Assembly: GCA_015488785.1 (NCBI GenBank)
Contig: WFNC01000578.1
Location: 1-13,869, forward strand
Origin: Flavobacteriales bacterium
Lineage (GTDB): Bacteria > Bacteroidota > Bacteroidia > Flavobacteriales_D > Parvicellaceae
Reading direction: 5' to 3'
Length of the DNA stretch: 13,869 bases
Shown: piece after piece, positions 1 to 7,179 of the stretch
Numbering within the stretch: the stretch's first letter is position 1
How the letters are laid out: each line of letters begins with the position of its first letter
Translations under genes and position numbers: made by a program
The notes under the pieces: model-generated
What the model was told of the DNA's origin: nothing
The model's input: the letters and a program-made list of their open reading frames with translations, nothing else
Database searches by the model: none

Positions 1-1091
1 AAATAAGCTAGAGGCAAGGTTAGAAAACTATAAAACTCTACAAAAGCTCTATGTCCATAAGCTGCTCCAAACCACCAAGCCCACCAAGAAGCAAAAACAT
101 AATAAGCCAAAAGTATAATGACTAATATTTTAGCTGCTTCAAATTGTTTTTCCCTTAATTGCATAAATATTCCTGCAAAGGCAAACAAGATTAACGGTGT
201 ATAGATAAACCAACCGTTCTGAACGCTAAATAAAACCTTGTACAATTCGGGATTTCCCCAATTGAATCCTTCTCCTAAATTACCATAAGAAAATAAGATG
301 TAATTTCCCGAAACACTATACCAATAGCTAACTTGTAAGGCTATAAATGCAAACAAAATAGTTAGTCCTCCAGCAATGGCTAATTTATGATTAATACAAT
401 TGTTCCAAAGTTGTTTCCATTCTTTAGAACTTGTTGGAAGTAAGAATAATAGACCAAAGGCATTGTAAGGTTTTACGACTAGAATTAAACCAGAGATTAA
501 TCCTACTAATAAAACATATTTTCTAAAATTAGTTTCTCGATAGGTGATGTGGGAATAAATTAAGACCGTAAAAATAAAGAAATTAAAAACGTGGGACATT
601 CCCATTTCAAATGCTGAATAGTAATATAGATTGGTTCCTAAATAAATAATTAAAACCGAAATAAGAGCTGTACGAAGATTATTAAAGCGTTCTTCGATTA
701 GTTTAATTAATAATACTAAAGCAAACGAAAGGTAAAAAGATGCAGCTCCAATCACTGCCACGGCATAAGGTGCTGTATATCCGTTCGGTTCGTAACCAAA
801 AAGTAGAGCTCCGAAATGTCCGAGAAAGAAAAATGGAGCCATAAGTATGGCGATACCAAAACTAAAAACACTTAGCGGATTTCCATTTTCGAGGGTGTGA
901 ATGTATCGACTGGGCAAAAAACTTCCGTCTATAAATAGGTTTGGCAACCATTGATAATACCCCAAAGAATCCGTACTGTGTGTTATGGTGGTTACATAGG
1001 TTTCGGTGTGAACATTATTTGAAATCCAAAAATTGAATATAAAAATGATTATGCCAATGCTTAAATATTTGTGTTTGATGAGAATTTTCAT
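1..1091 (-). CDS. Multi-pass membrane protein, probable GT-C-type glycosyltransferase (3' end outside the window)
   Basis: An open frame begins with ATG at 1091 and runs leftwards for 363 codons to the window edge without a stop, so the C-terminus is missing. The product is very hydrophobic, with a membrane helix at about residues 10-24 and many more after it. After the first helix comes an extracytoplasmic stretch containing HSTDSLGYYQWLPNLF, with D41. This resembles the first loop of GT-C fold transferases (GT39/ArnT-like), where an acidic residue serves catalysis. Near the visible end is WWAWWFGAAYGHRAFVEFY, an aromatic loop I associate with Bacteroidota proteins annotated as glycosyltransferase family 39 or unknown membrane protein. 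Such enzymes use polyprenyl-phosphate sugars at the inner membrane. An in-frame TAA lies upstream of this ATG with no other ATG between, which supports the start. The membrane topology is visible; the enzyme class is inference. Confidence 0.72.
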   Translation of the reverse strand, partial: MKILIKHKYLSIGIIIFIFNFWISNNVHTETYVTTITHSTDSLGYYQWLPNLFIDGSFLPSRYIHTLENGNPLSVFSFGIAILMAPFFFLGHFGALLFGYEPNGYTAPYAVAVIGAASFYLSFALVLLIKLIEERFNNLRTALISVLIIYLGTNLYYYSAFEMGMSHVFNFFIFTVLIYSHITYRETNFRKYVLLVGLISGLILVVKPYNAFGLLFLLPTSSKEWKQLWNNCINHKLAIAGGLTILFAFIALQVSYWYSVSGNYILFSYGNLGEGFNWGNPELYKVLFSVQNGWFIYTPLILFAFAGIFMQLREKQFEAAKILVIILLAYYVFASWWAWWFGAAYGHRAFVEFYSFLTLPLAY

Positions 1092-1241
1092 TGTAATCTT
1101 CTGCCGCTGTGTTTTGTTGGATGTTAGAACGAATTAAATTATGAAATGCTCCAAATAAATTTCATTTTTCAAGTCGTATTTCAATATTCAGTTGGTATTA
1201 AAACGTTTTTTTACATTGTATATTATAAACATCCTCAAATC

Positions 1242-1332
1242 TTTTTTTTTGCGTTAGGGGTAGTAGCGGCATCCTTTTTTGTTTTTCACAAAAAAGATAT
1301 AGCGGATGACCCGACCCTTTTGGGGAACGCCC
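1242..1332 (-). repeat. Dispersed structured repeat, copy A (short internal hairpin)
   Basis: Read on the minus strand, the element starts GGGCGTTCCCC, continues GGGTCGGGTCATCCGC, then an AT-rich hairpin (ATCTTTTTTGT paired with ACAAAAAAGGAT), then GCCGCTACTACCCC, and ends AACGC followed by nine A. The ends pair: GCGTT with AACGC (1326-1330 and 1251-1255). The same architecture occurs at 4678-4800. Here the variable internal hairpin is only CCC-TTTT-GGG (1315-1324). The first G of the element is also the last base of the TAG stop of the upstream gene (1332-1334). The run after it is A-rich, not T-rich, in the direction of transcription, so it is not a standard intrinsic terminator for that gene. 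Confidence 0.8.
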
Positions 1333-3488
1333 TAAAACACAAATCTTAATTGAGCTTTTACTTCTGTTTTGTTTTTACCTTGTATTTCTTGTAGTGCTGT
1401 GCCGATTGTTTCTACGTTGTTGTAGTGCCATTGTGCCCAACGCAACCATAGATCTATTCCTTTTTTGATTCGGTACCTAAACGTTAATTGGGTTCTTGTT
1501 CCGCGGTTGTAGTAAGCTGGAATTGAATATGAATAGAGGACATTGCTCTCGTATGCATATATTCTAGAATTGTAAGAGTCTGTATCGAAAAGGGCGTATC
1601 TAAAGGTGAATGAATAGGGTTTTGAAAGTGGTTTGTAGGTAATGTCTTGATAGATTAAGTATCCGTTTTCTTGTTTTCGTTCTCCTCGTTTGTATGTTCT
1701 AAATTCTACTCGGTTTTTTAAATGAATTGATTCTGACATTTTGTAGGAAACGTGATATCGATAATACCAAATGTTTTCTTTTACGATGGTTGCAATTTCG
1801 GTGACATCGAAGGGGTTGTTTTTGGGTTTGACTTTGTTTCTGATTCTACCATACATTTCTAGTTTTTTGGTTGGTTTCCATTTTATTTGCAACATTCCGT
1901 CTTTTCCAAATGTGTTGGGTTTGTCGGTTAAGTTACGAAGCCAAGGAAATTTAAATTCATCCATGTAAGCTGTTATTATCCAAAAACGATTGGGTTTTGC
2001 TTCCAAACCAAAGATTAGCCCTTTTTCATTTATGTTTTTACTACTTTCCGAAAAAGCATTACTTCGCAAAGATTGGTAGTTTTTTTGGTAGTTTCTATAA
2101 ATTATAGAGGTTGATAATTTTGGATCTAACGAAGCAAGTAAGCCATGTAATTGTGCGATTCCTCCGTTTTCGCTTCTAGAAAGTTCTCCATAAACATTAA
2201 AGTTTTTGTAAATGTAGCTGTAGTCTGTCCCAATTACTGTGTTCTTGTTGGTATTGAATTGAAATTTACTATAAGGAGCTAATTTTCGCTCGATATTGCC
2301 TCCAAAACTAGAATATACACCTGTTAAACCTATCTTAAAATTATCGTTAAAATATTTGACATTACTTCCCATATAAGTTTCCTCAAGCAAATCTTTGTCT
2401 TTAAGCGAGCCTACTGTATAGTGATTTCCTGAAGCTTGAAAAGAGGTAAAAGTACTTAATCCATCATAATTATTAGAAGTTGTATCTGCGGAACTATCTA
2501 AATTAGCATCTATTTTTTTACGAGATCCAAAAGCGGTAAATTCAAAATGTTTGATGGGTTGTAAAGTTATTGCAGCTCCTCTCAAAAAATTGTTTTCATC
2601 AACAGATGCATAGGGTTTTATACCTCTAGCATTTTTTTTGAAACTCATAATATTTACCATCTTTCCAAATGCCAATCCACTCCAAAAAGTTAATCCTTGC
2701 CCCAATTGCATGTGATAATCTCCAATTGCCAAACCTTTTACTTTTCCGATGTTTTTTAAATAAAAATGTGCTGAATAAAAGTCAAATCCTTTTTTTTGTT
2801 GTAAACCAAAAAGCTCTGTCGCCTTTTTGTTTCCAAAAAATGACTCTCCCGCATCTTTTTCGGCGGTAAAACCGATGCTTACGTTGCTCATGTATTTGAA
2901 TCGGTAACGCATATAATACTTGTCTTGACTTCCTAAGTATTTTTTATTTTCATTCTTTATCCAATCCTCGTCCGATACATCGGCATATCCTTTTTGTTTT
3001 TCTAATATCCTAGAATACCGCATATAAACAGCATTAGTAGAATTGTCAATCATTTCTTTAAACGACGTATGTGGTGAGTAAAATTCTGTATTTACCGTTA
3101 CAAAAGGCATTATCTTTCGAATCGTTGCGACATCAAATCCGTCTATCGATTGAAGTTCATAAATAGACATTAAATTTCCGTCTTTTTTTATGTGAGCCAA
3201 TAAATTATTAACCTGAAAATCGGTTAGAATTTGCAATTCGAGTAAGTCTTCCTTTATGTTTTTTTTATTCAGGTTAATCGGATTTTCATAATAAGAACTT
3301 AACACATCAAAAAGAGTCGTAAAATCAGCTGTTTTATCCTCTAAAGCTTCTGCTATATTCATAACACGCTGTTCTATAATTCTGTTTTTCTCAGCCTCAT
3401 ATTCTATTTTCTTATCCCCTTGAGCAAAACTTACTCCAGCAAAAAGTAAAAGCACGATTATCAACAAAAAAGAATTAAAACCTTTCAT
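1332..3488 (-). CDS. ComEA-like helix-hairpin-helix protein with C-terminal outer-membrane beta-barrel
   Basis: This 718-residue protein has a signal peptide (residues 1-22, cleavage before Q23) and a charged region (24-60). Two helix-hairpin-helix-like units follow: PINLNKKNIKEDLLELQIL and what follows at about 70-104, and IYELQSIDGFDVATIRKIM at about 109-127. These units resemble ComEA-type HhH repeats. The remaining roughly 570 residues show alternating aromatic/polar strands and the sequence ends in RFVF, as outer-membrane barrels do. Bacteroidota genomes commonly encode this combination as an HhH-domain protein. HhH motifs bind nucleic acid backbones non-specifically in ComEA, so a role in DNA handling at the outer membrane is possible but unproven. 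The start abuts the stop of the upstream barrel gene (TAGATG), which implies one transcript. The stop runs into repeat copy A. Confidence 0.85.
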   Translation of the reverse strand: MKGFNSFLLIIVLLLFAGVSFAQGDKKIEYEAEKNRIIEQRVMNIAEALEDKTADFTTLFDVLSSYYENPINLNKKNIKEDLLELQILTDFQVNNLLAHIKKDGNLMSIYELQSIDGFDVATIRKIMPFVTVNTEFYSPHTSFKEMIDNSTNAVYMRYSRILEKQKGYADVSDEDWIKNENKKYLGSQDKYYMRYRFKYMSNVSIGFTAEKDAGESFFGNKKATELFGLQQKKGFDFYSAHFYLKNIGKVKGLAIGDYHMQLGQGLTFWSGLAFGKMVNIMSFKKNARGIKPYASVDENNFLRGAAITLQPIKHFEFTAFGSRKKIDANLDSSADTTSNNYDGLSTFTSFQASGNHYTVGSLKDKDLLEETYMGSNVKYFNDNFKIGLTGVYSSFGGNIERKLAPYSKFQFNTNKNTVIGTDYSYIYKNFNVYGELSRSENGGIAQLHGLLASLDPKLSTSIIYRNYQKNYQSLRSNAFSESSKNINEKGLIFGLEAKPNRFWIITAYMDEFKFPWLRNLTDKPNTFGKDGMLQIKWKPTKKLEMYGRIRNKVKPKNNPFDVTEIATIVKENIWYYRYHVSYKMSESIHLKNRVEFRTYKRGERKQENGYLIYQDITYKPLSKPYSFTFRYALFDTDSYNSRIYAYESNVLYSYSIPAYYNRGTRTQLTFRYRIKKGIDLWLRWAQWHYNNVETIGTALQEIQGKNKTEVKAQLRFVF

Positions 3489-4307
3489 CTATTTTTTCTT
3501 AAATTCATAAATAAATGAAATCTCAGGAGAGAAACCAAGCGTTTGATGGTACGAGGCAGCAATATCTAACTTGTATTGTTTCATATTCAAACCAAACCCA
3601 AAAGAACCAAGCGTTGGACCTGTAGCAACACCTCCTCTAACGTAAAATTTCTCGTTTGCTTTGTATTCTATACCTGATTTTAACATCGCTACATGGTCGA
3701 TGTCTTTTTCTGTTTCTACAATTACCAAAACCTTTTCCGAAAAACGATAATCAATTCCCAATCGCATAATCGAAGGAATCGCTTCTCCGTTGTATTCGTT
3801 TAATTTGGTACGTGTTGGATTGTAAAAATGAGCTCCAATTCTAATGTTGGAAGTTAACTTCGCTTGCAATCCAATTTCGGCAGCCAATGCCGATTTAGAA
3901 CCATATATTCCGCCAAGTTTAGTACTCAAATAATCCAATTGTATTCCTCCCGAAAGTTTTTCACTCAATTGCAATGCATAAGCCAAACCAACTTTATTTT
4001 CTTGATAAAGCGAATATCCAAAATTACTCCATTGCAACGCGATTGTTCCTTTTTTCAACGGATGTGCATAAGCCAAGCCGACATTATTTAGCTCCTTCAT
4101 CGAAAACTTATTTTGATAATAAACACCAACGCTTTGTTCTTTCATCCAAGCCAATCCTGCTTGATTGTGGTGCGCACTCCAAACATCGCTGAGGGTAACA
4201 GATGCATGAGCCAAACCTGCCGAACGACCACCAAAATGGGTGTTTGACTGACCAATAGCCCAAGTCGAAATAAAACTTACGACGAGCAACAACAAACTAT
4301 TTTTCAT
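3489..4307 (-). CDS. PorV/FadL-like outer-membrane beta-barrel protein
   Basis: The 272-residue product has a signal peptide (about residues 1-19, AIG before Q20). Directly after it is GGRSAGLAHASVTLSDVWSA, a form of the GxRxxGLGxAxVALxDxWSxxxNPAGLA opening typical of PorV/PorQ-like and UPF0164-like barrels. Alternating strands follow to the C-terminal ISFIYEFKKK. PorV and PorQ act in type IX secretion, but many paralogues have other or unknown roles, and nothing here proves a link to that system. The family normally sits in the outer membrane. It is first in a two-gene transcript with the HhH/barrel protein, whose ATG follows this TAG directly, so the two may work together. The gene is divergent from tatA. 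I found no convincing TAnnTTTG element for it in 4308-4440. Confidence 0.75.
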   Translation of the reverse strand: MKNSLLLLVVSFISTWAIGQSNTHFGGRSAGLAHASVTLSDVWSAHHNQAGLAWMKEQSVGVYYQNKFSMKELNNVGLAYAHPLKKGTIALQWSNFGYSLYQENKVGLAYALQLSEKLSGGIQLDYLSTKLGGIYGSKSALAAEIGLQAKLTSNIRIGAHFYNPTRTKLNEYNGEAIPSIMRLGIDYRFSEKVLVIVETEKDIDHVAMLKSGIEYKANEKFYVRGGVATGPTLGSFGFGLNMKQYKLDIAASYHQTLGFSPEISFIYEFKKK

Positions 4308-4411
4308 AAAAAATAAATTTAAAACTCACAATTTAACTAAATTTATGTTAAAAAGAGCCTTTTATACAAGGTAAATTTTACTTGCAGTTGCATCTTTTAT
4401 ATTTTACTTGA

Positions 4412-4447
4412 TTTGTAATGAAGTCAAATAGAATTTTCATATCTTTG
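4412..4447 (+). promoter_or_regulatory. Bacteroidetes-type promoter of tatA
   Basis: TATCTTTG at 4440-4447 is an exact match to the Bacteroidetes -7 consensus TAnnTTTG. A TTTG at 4412-4415 lies 24 bases upstream, slightly farther than the usual spacing; TTG at 4408-4410 is an alternative that is even farther away. Transcription would start near 4454 and give a leader of about 20 bases before the tatA ATG. Confidence 0.6.
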
Positions 4448-4473
4448 TAAGATTATTTATAGAAAAAAGAATT

Positions 4474-4671
4474 ATGATTTTAGCAACAGTAAATACAATG
4501 CAAGCAGTAATCGGTTGGCCACAAATGGTCTTAGTAGCTGTAGTCGTTTTATTATTATTTGGAGGAAAAAAAATCCCTGAACTAATGAAAGGCTTAGGGA
4601 AAGGCGTAAAAGAATTTAAAGACGCAACCAAAGAAGATTCTGAAGACGAGTTCGGTAAATTAGATAAATAA
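4474..4671 (+). CDS. tatA: Sec-independent (twin-arginine) translocase subunit TatA/E
   Basis: The 65-residue protein has the TatA layout: a short N-terminus, one membrane helix (about residues 17-29, MVLVAVVVLLL), the FG hinge (F29-G30), then an amphipathic helix (KKIPELMKGLGKGVKEFKDA, residues 32-51) and an acidic tail. TatA oligomers form the pore for folded Tat substrates in the inner membrane, together with TatC, which is not in this window. Length is typical for Bacteroidota TatA. The ATG at 4474 fits the promoter position; an in-frame ATG at 4498 (M9) would leave the membrane helix intact, so the start is not certain. No strong Shine-Dalgarno is seen, as is normal for this phylum. Repeat copy B begins 6 bases after the stop, and gatA follows. 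Confidence 0.95.
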   Translation: MILATVNTMQAVIGWPQMVLVAVVVLLLFGGKKIPELMKGLGKGVKEFKDATKEDSEDEFGKLDK

Positions 4672-4677
4672 TTATTT

Positions 4678-4800
4678 GGGCGTAACCACTCTCTGTTTTT
4701 CTATAAAAAAGAAAAACAGAGAGTGGTCGGGCTATCCGTTGTATCTTTTTTGTTGAAAAAACAAAAAAGGATGCCACTCCTATCCCTTACGCAAAAAAAA
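4678..4800 (+). repeat. Dispersed structured repeat, copy B (long internal hairpin), between tatA and gatA
   Basis: The element begins GGGCGTAACC, carries a perfect 17-bp hairpin (4685-4701 with 4711-4727, loop of nine), then TCGGGCTATCCG, an AT-rich hairpin (ATCTTTTTTGT pairing with ACAAAAAAGGAT), GCCACTCCTATCCC, and ends TTACGC plus eight A. The ends pair: GCGTAA (4680-4685) with TTACGC (4787-4792). From TCGGG to the A-run it matches copy A almost base for base, and several differences keep pairing (GCGTT/AACGC becomes GCGTA/TACGC). No T-run follows the 17-bp hairpin, so it is not a classic terminator. The 3' end lies 14 bases from the gatA ATG. Confidence 0.85.
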
Positions 4801-4814
4801 GAATACTAAGTTAA

Positions 4815-6233
4815 ATGAAAAATTATACATCTTTTGCTTCAATAAAAGAAGATTTAGCAGACAAGACTATTTCTTGCGTTGAATTAACGAATGGTTATAT
4901 TCAAAACATAAAAAATTCAAAAACCAATTCATTTTTAGAAATTTTTGAAACTTCAGCGCTTGAACAAGCCCAAAAAGTGGATAAAAAAATAGCCGATAAA
5001 ACCGCAGGGAAATTGGCTGGAATGGTAATTGGAATAAAAGACAATATTTGCTACAAAGGACACCAACTTTCTGGAGCATCAAAAATATTAGAAGGTTTCG
5101 AATCTATTTACAGTGCAACAGTAGTCGAAAAACTATTGGCTGAAGATGCTATAATTATTGGTCGTCTAAATTGCGATGAATTTGCAATGGGTGGTTCAAA
5201 CGAAAACAGTGCTTACGGAAATGTTTTAAACCCTATTGATCATACCAAAGTACCAGGAGGCTCATCGGGAGGTTCAGCCGCCGCAGTAAAAGAAGGTTTA
5301 TGTATTGCAACTTTAGGTTCCGATACAGGAGGTTCTATTCGTCAGCCCGCTTCTTTTTGTGGTTTGGTTGGTTACAAACCAACTTACGGACGTGTTTCTC
5401 GTTACGGATTATTAGCTTACGCATCTAGTTTCGATCAAATAGGACCATTAACACATAATGTTGAAGATACAGCCTTAATTACAGAGGTTATTGCTGGAAA
5501 AGACAGACACGACAGCACGTCTTCTTCTAAAGAAGTCGAAAACTATACTCAAAAGCTAGACGAAACAAAAGGAAAGAAATTAAAAATAGCTTACCTAACA
5601 GATTGTCTTTCAAGCAAAGGATTGGATTCCGAAATAAAAGACAAAACCTTAGCGGTTATAGCAGATTTAAAAGCGAAAGGACACACAGTAGAAGGTGTTG
5701 ACTTTCCATTGTTAGATTACGTAGTTCCAAATTACTATATTCTTACTACAGCAGAAGCATCATCAAACTTATCTCGTTACGATGGAGCGCGTTATGGATA
5801 TAGAAGTCCCGAGGCAAAAGACTTAGAGTCAACTTATAAGCTCTCTCGTTCAGAAGGTTTTGGAGCTGAGGTAAAACGTAGAATTATGTTGGGAACATTT
5901 GTTCTAAGCGCAGGATACTACGATGCTTATTACACCAAAGGTTTAAGGGTAAGAAATATCATAAAAACCAAAACAGAAGAAATATTTAAGGACTATGATT
6001 TCATACTTCTTCCTACAACGCCTACGACTGCGTTTGATATAGGAGGAATTAAAGATCCAATAGCGATGTATTTACAAGACATATTTACGGTACACGCAAA
6101 CCTTGCTGGAATACCCGCAATTTCTCTTCCATTAGGAGAACACTCAAACGGAATGCCTTTTGGAATTCAGCTTATGGCAAAATCTTTTGACGATGCTAAA
6201 TTGTTGGCTTTCTCTAGTGAGTTGATGAAGTAA
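4815..6233 (+). CDS. gatA: Glutamyl-tRNA(Gln)/aspartyl-tRNA(Asn) amidotransferase subunit A
   Basis: GatA is the amidase of the GatCAB complex. It frees ammonia from glutamine so that GatB can convert Glu-tRNA(Gln), or Asp-tRNA(Asn), to the amidated form in the cytoplasm. The 472-residue sequence shows the amidase-signature triad: K75 in GIKDNI, S150 in PGGSSGGSAA, and nucleophile S174 in GSDTGGSIRQPA. The spacing is the same as in characterised GatA proteins (75 and 99 residues from Lys to the two Ser). Length is normal and there is no frameshift. The start is an ATG shortly after the A-rich end of repeat copy B. No separate promoter element is visible, so it is probably read through from tatA. 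gatB and gatC are not in the window. Confidence 0.96.
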   Translation: MKNYTSFASIKEDLADKTISCVELTNGYIQNIKNSKTNSFLEIFETSALEQAQKVDKKIADKTAGKLAGMVIGIKDNICYKGHQLSGASKILEGFESIYSATVVEKLLAEDAIIIGRLNCDEFAMGGSNENSAYGNVLNPIDHTKVPGGSSGGSAAAVKEGLCIATLGSDTGGSIRQPASFCGLVGYKPTYGRVSRYGLLAYASSFDQIGPLTHNVEDTALITEVIAGKDRHDSTSSSKEVENYTQKLDETKGKKLKIAYLTDCLSSKGLDSEIKDKTLAVIADLKAKGHTVEGVDFPLLDYVVPNYYILTTAEASSNLSRYDGARYGYRSPEAKDLESTYKLSRSEGFGAEVKRRIMLGTFVLSAGYYDAYYTKGLRVRNIIKTKTEEIFKDYDFILLPTTPTTAFDIGGIKDPIAMYLQDIFTVHANLAGIPAISLPLGEHSNGMPFGIQLMAKSFDDAKLLAFSSELMK

Positions 6234-6282
6234 GAAAATAATATTTAATAGACTACAAAAAATAGATAAATATCAATACACA

Positions 6283-7023
6283 ATGAAATGTTTTACAATA
6301 ATGTTTTCGCTCTTATTTGTTTCTCTAATTTATTCCCAAGAGGTAAAAATTACCGAACCTGAATGGGTTGGAGAAATTATATATGTAAATGATTCTGTTG
6401 GTGATGGAGTAAAGTTAGAAATGCAAAAAGCATATACTAAAACGAAAGCTGGAGCATCACTTTATATTGTTGGAGCAGGAAAAGTTAAAACTAAAACTCA
6501 TGTAAATGGAAGCACAGCTAAAACTAGAATTAAAAATACAGATAAAATTCAATTTATTGTAAAAAACAATGATAATCTAACCTCGCCAAAATCAATTATT
6601 AATGTTTTTAAACTAAATGCTGATGATAAAACAAGATTCATTGATATTTCATCACTTGGAACTTTTTCAGGGGCAGAATCTATGAATATTGACTTTATAG
6701 ATTTTACTGCTAAAAAATATGGTGAAAATTCATATTTAATTACAATGCCTAAACTGGAGAATGGAGAATATGCAATTACCTTAGCTCAAAGCAGAATGGA
6801 TTTTAATTTATTTAGTGTTTACAGCCCAAGAGCTAAAAGTCACGAAGAAATATTAAGAGAAACAGTTCAACCAGGCGATACTATTTGGTTCAGTAAGAAT
6901 GGCAATAGAATTGAAGCCATTGCTATTCGACATGACTACTATGGTTTAAAATTATCATATTCTCAAAATAATAAAACTAAGGAAAAAGTTGTTGCCTACA
7001 ATTTAGTTTCATTAAAAAAATAA
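6283..7023 (+). CDS. Secreted protein of unknown function
   Basis: I cannot assign a function to this 246-residue protein. It has a signal peptide (residues 1-18, cleavage before Q19 in YSQE), so it is exported. The mature part starts with KITEPEWVGEIIYVND. It contains a glycine/lysine-rich stretch with AGASLYIVGAGKVKTKTHVNG (split here: AGASLYIVGAG, then KVKTKTHVNG) at about residues 57-77. The C-terminal part has PGDTIWFSKNGNRIEAIAI and reads like a small beta domain. There are no membrane helices after the signal peptide and no cysteine pairs. From memory, similar sequences occur as conserved unknown proteins in Bacteroidota; I cannot verify this here. It lies 49 bases behind gatA with no hairpin between, so read-through is possible. 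No clear promoter was found. Confidence 0.8.
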   Translation: MKCFTIMFSLLFVSLIYSQEVKITEPEWVGEIIYVNDSVGDGVKLEMQKAYTKTKAGASLYIVGAGKVKTKTHVNGSTAKTRIKNTDKIQFIVKNNDNLTSPKSIINVFKLNADDKTRFIDISSLGTFSGAESMNIDFIDFTAKKYGENSYLITMPKLENGEYAITLAQSRMDFNLFSVYSPRAKSHEEILRETVQPGDTIWFSKNGNRIEAIAIRHDYYGLKLSYSQNNKTKEKVVAYNLVSLKK

Positions 7024-7056
7024 TAAGTCAACCTTCTTGTTTCGTAAAAATGAACA

Positions 7057-7119
7057 TGAATATAGATTGACATAAAAGTTAATATTCTTTCGGAACTACC
7101 TAATCTTTATCTATATTCA
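7057..7119. repeat. 11-bp inverted repeat between convergent genes
   Basis: TGAATATAGAT (7057-7067) and ATCTATATTCA (7109-7119) are perfect inverted copies 41 bases apart. They lie in the gap between the convergent genes ending at 7023 and 7180. They could form a weak bidirectional terminator. The long loop and AT-only stem make chance quite possible. Confidence 0.3.
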
Positions 7120-7179
7120 CATCCATTTAAATTACGCTTTCTTCCAGTGAAAAGCTACTCAAATAGGTTATTAAATATA

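Noticed and set aside
1146..1349. 67-codon plus-strand ORF
   Set aside because: It runs through repeat copy A and ends inside the HhH/barrel gene on the other strand; the peptide is made by the repeat and poly-T tracts, not by coding selection.
1771..1968. Short plus-strand ORFs inside the two barrel genes (also near 2669-2869 and 3864-4192)
   Set aside because: They are antisense to well-supported genes, with no signal sequence, family motif or promoter.
4685..4727. The 17-bp hairpin as an intrinsic terminator for tatA
   Set aside because: No T-run follows it (TCGGGC instead), and it sits inside a larger repeat that occurs elsewhere with a different hairpin.
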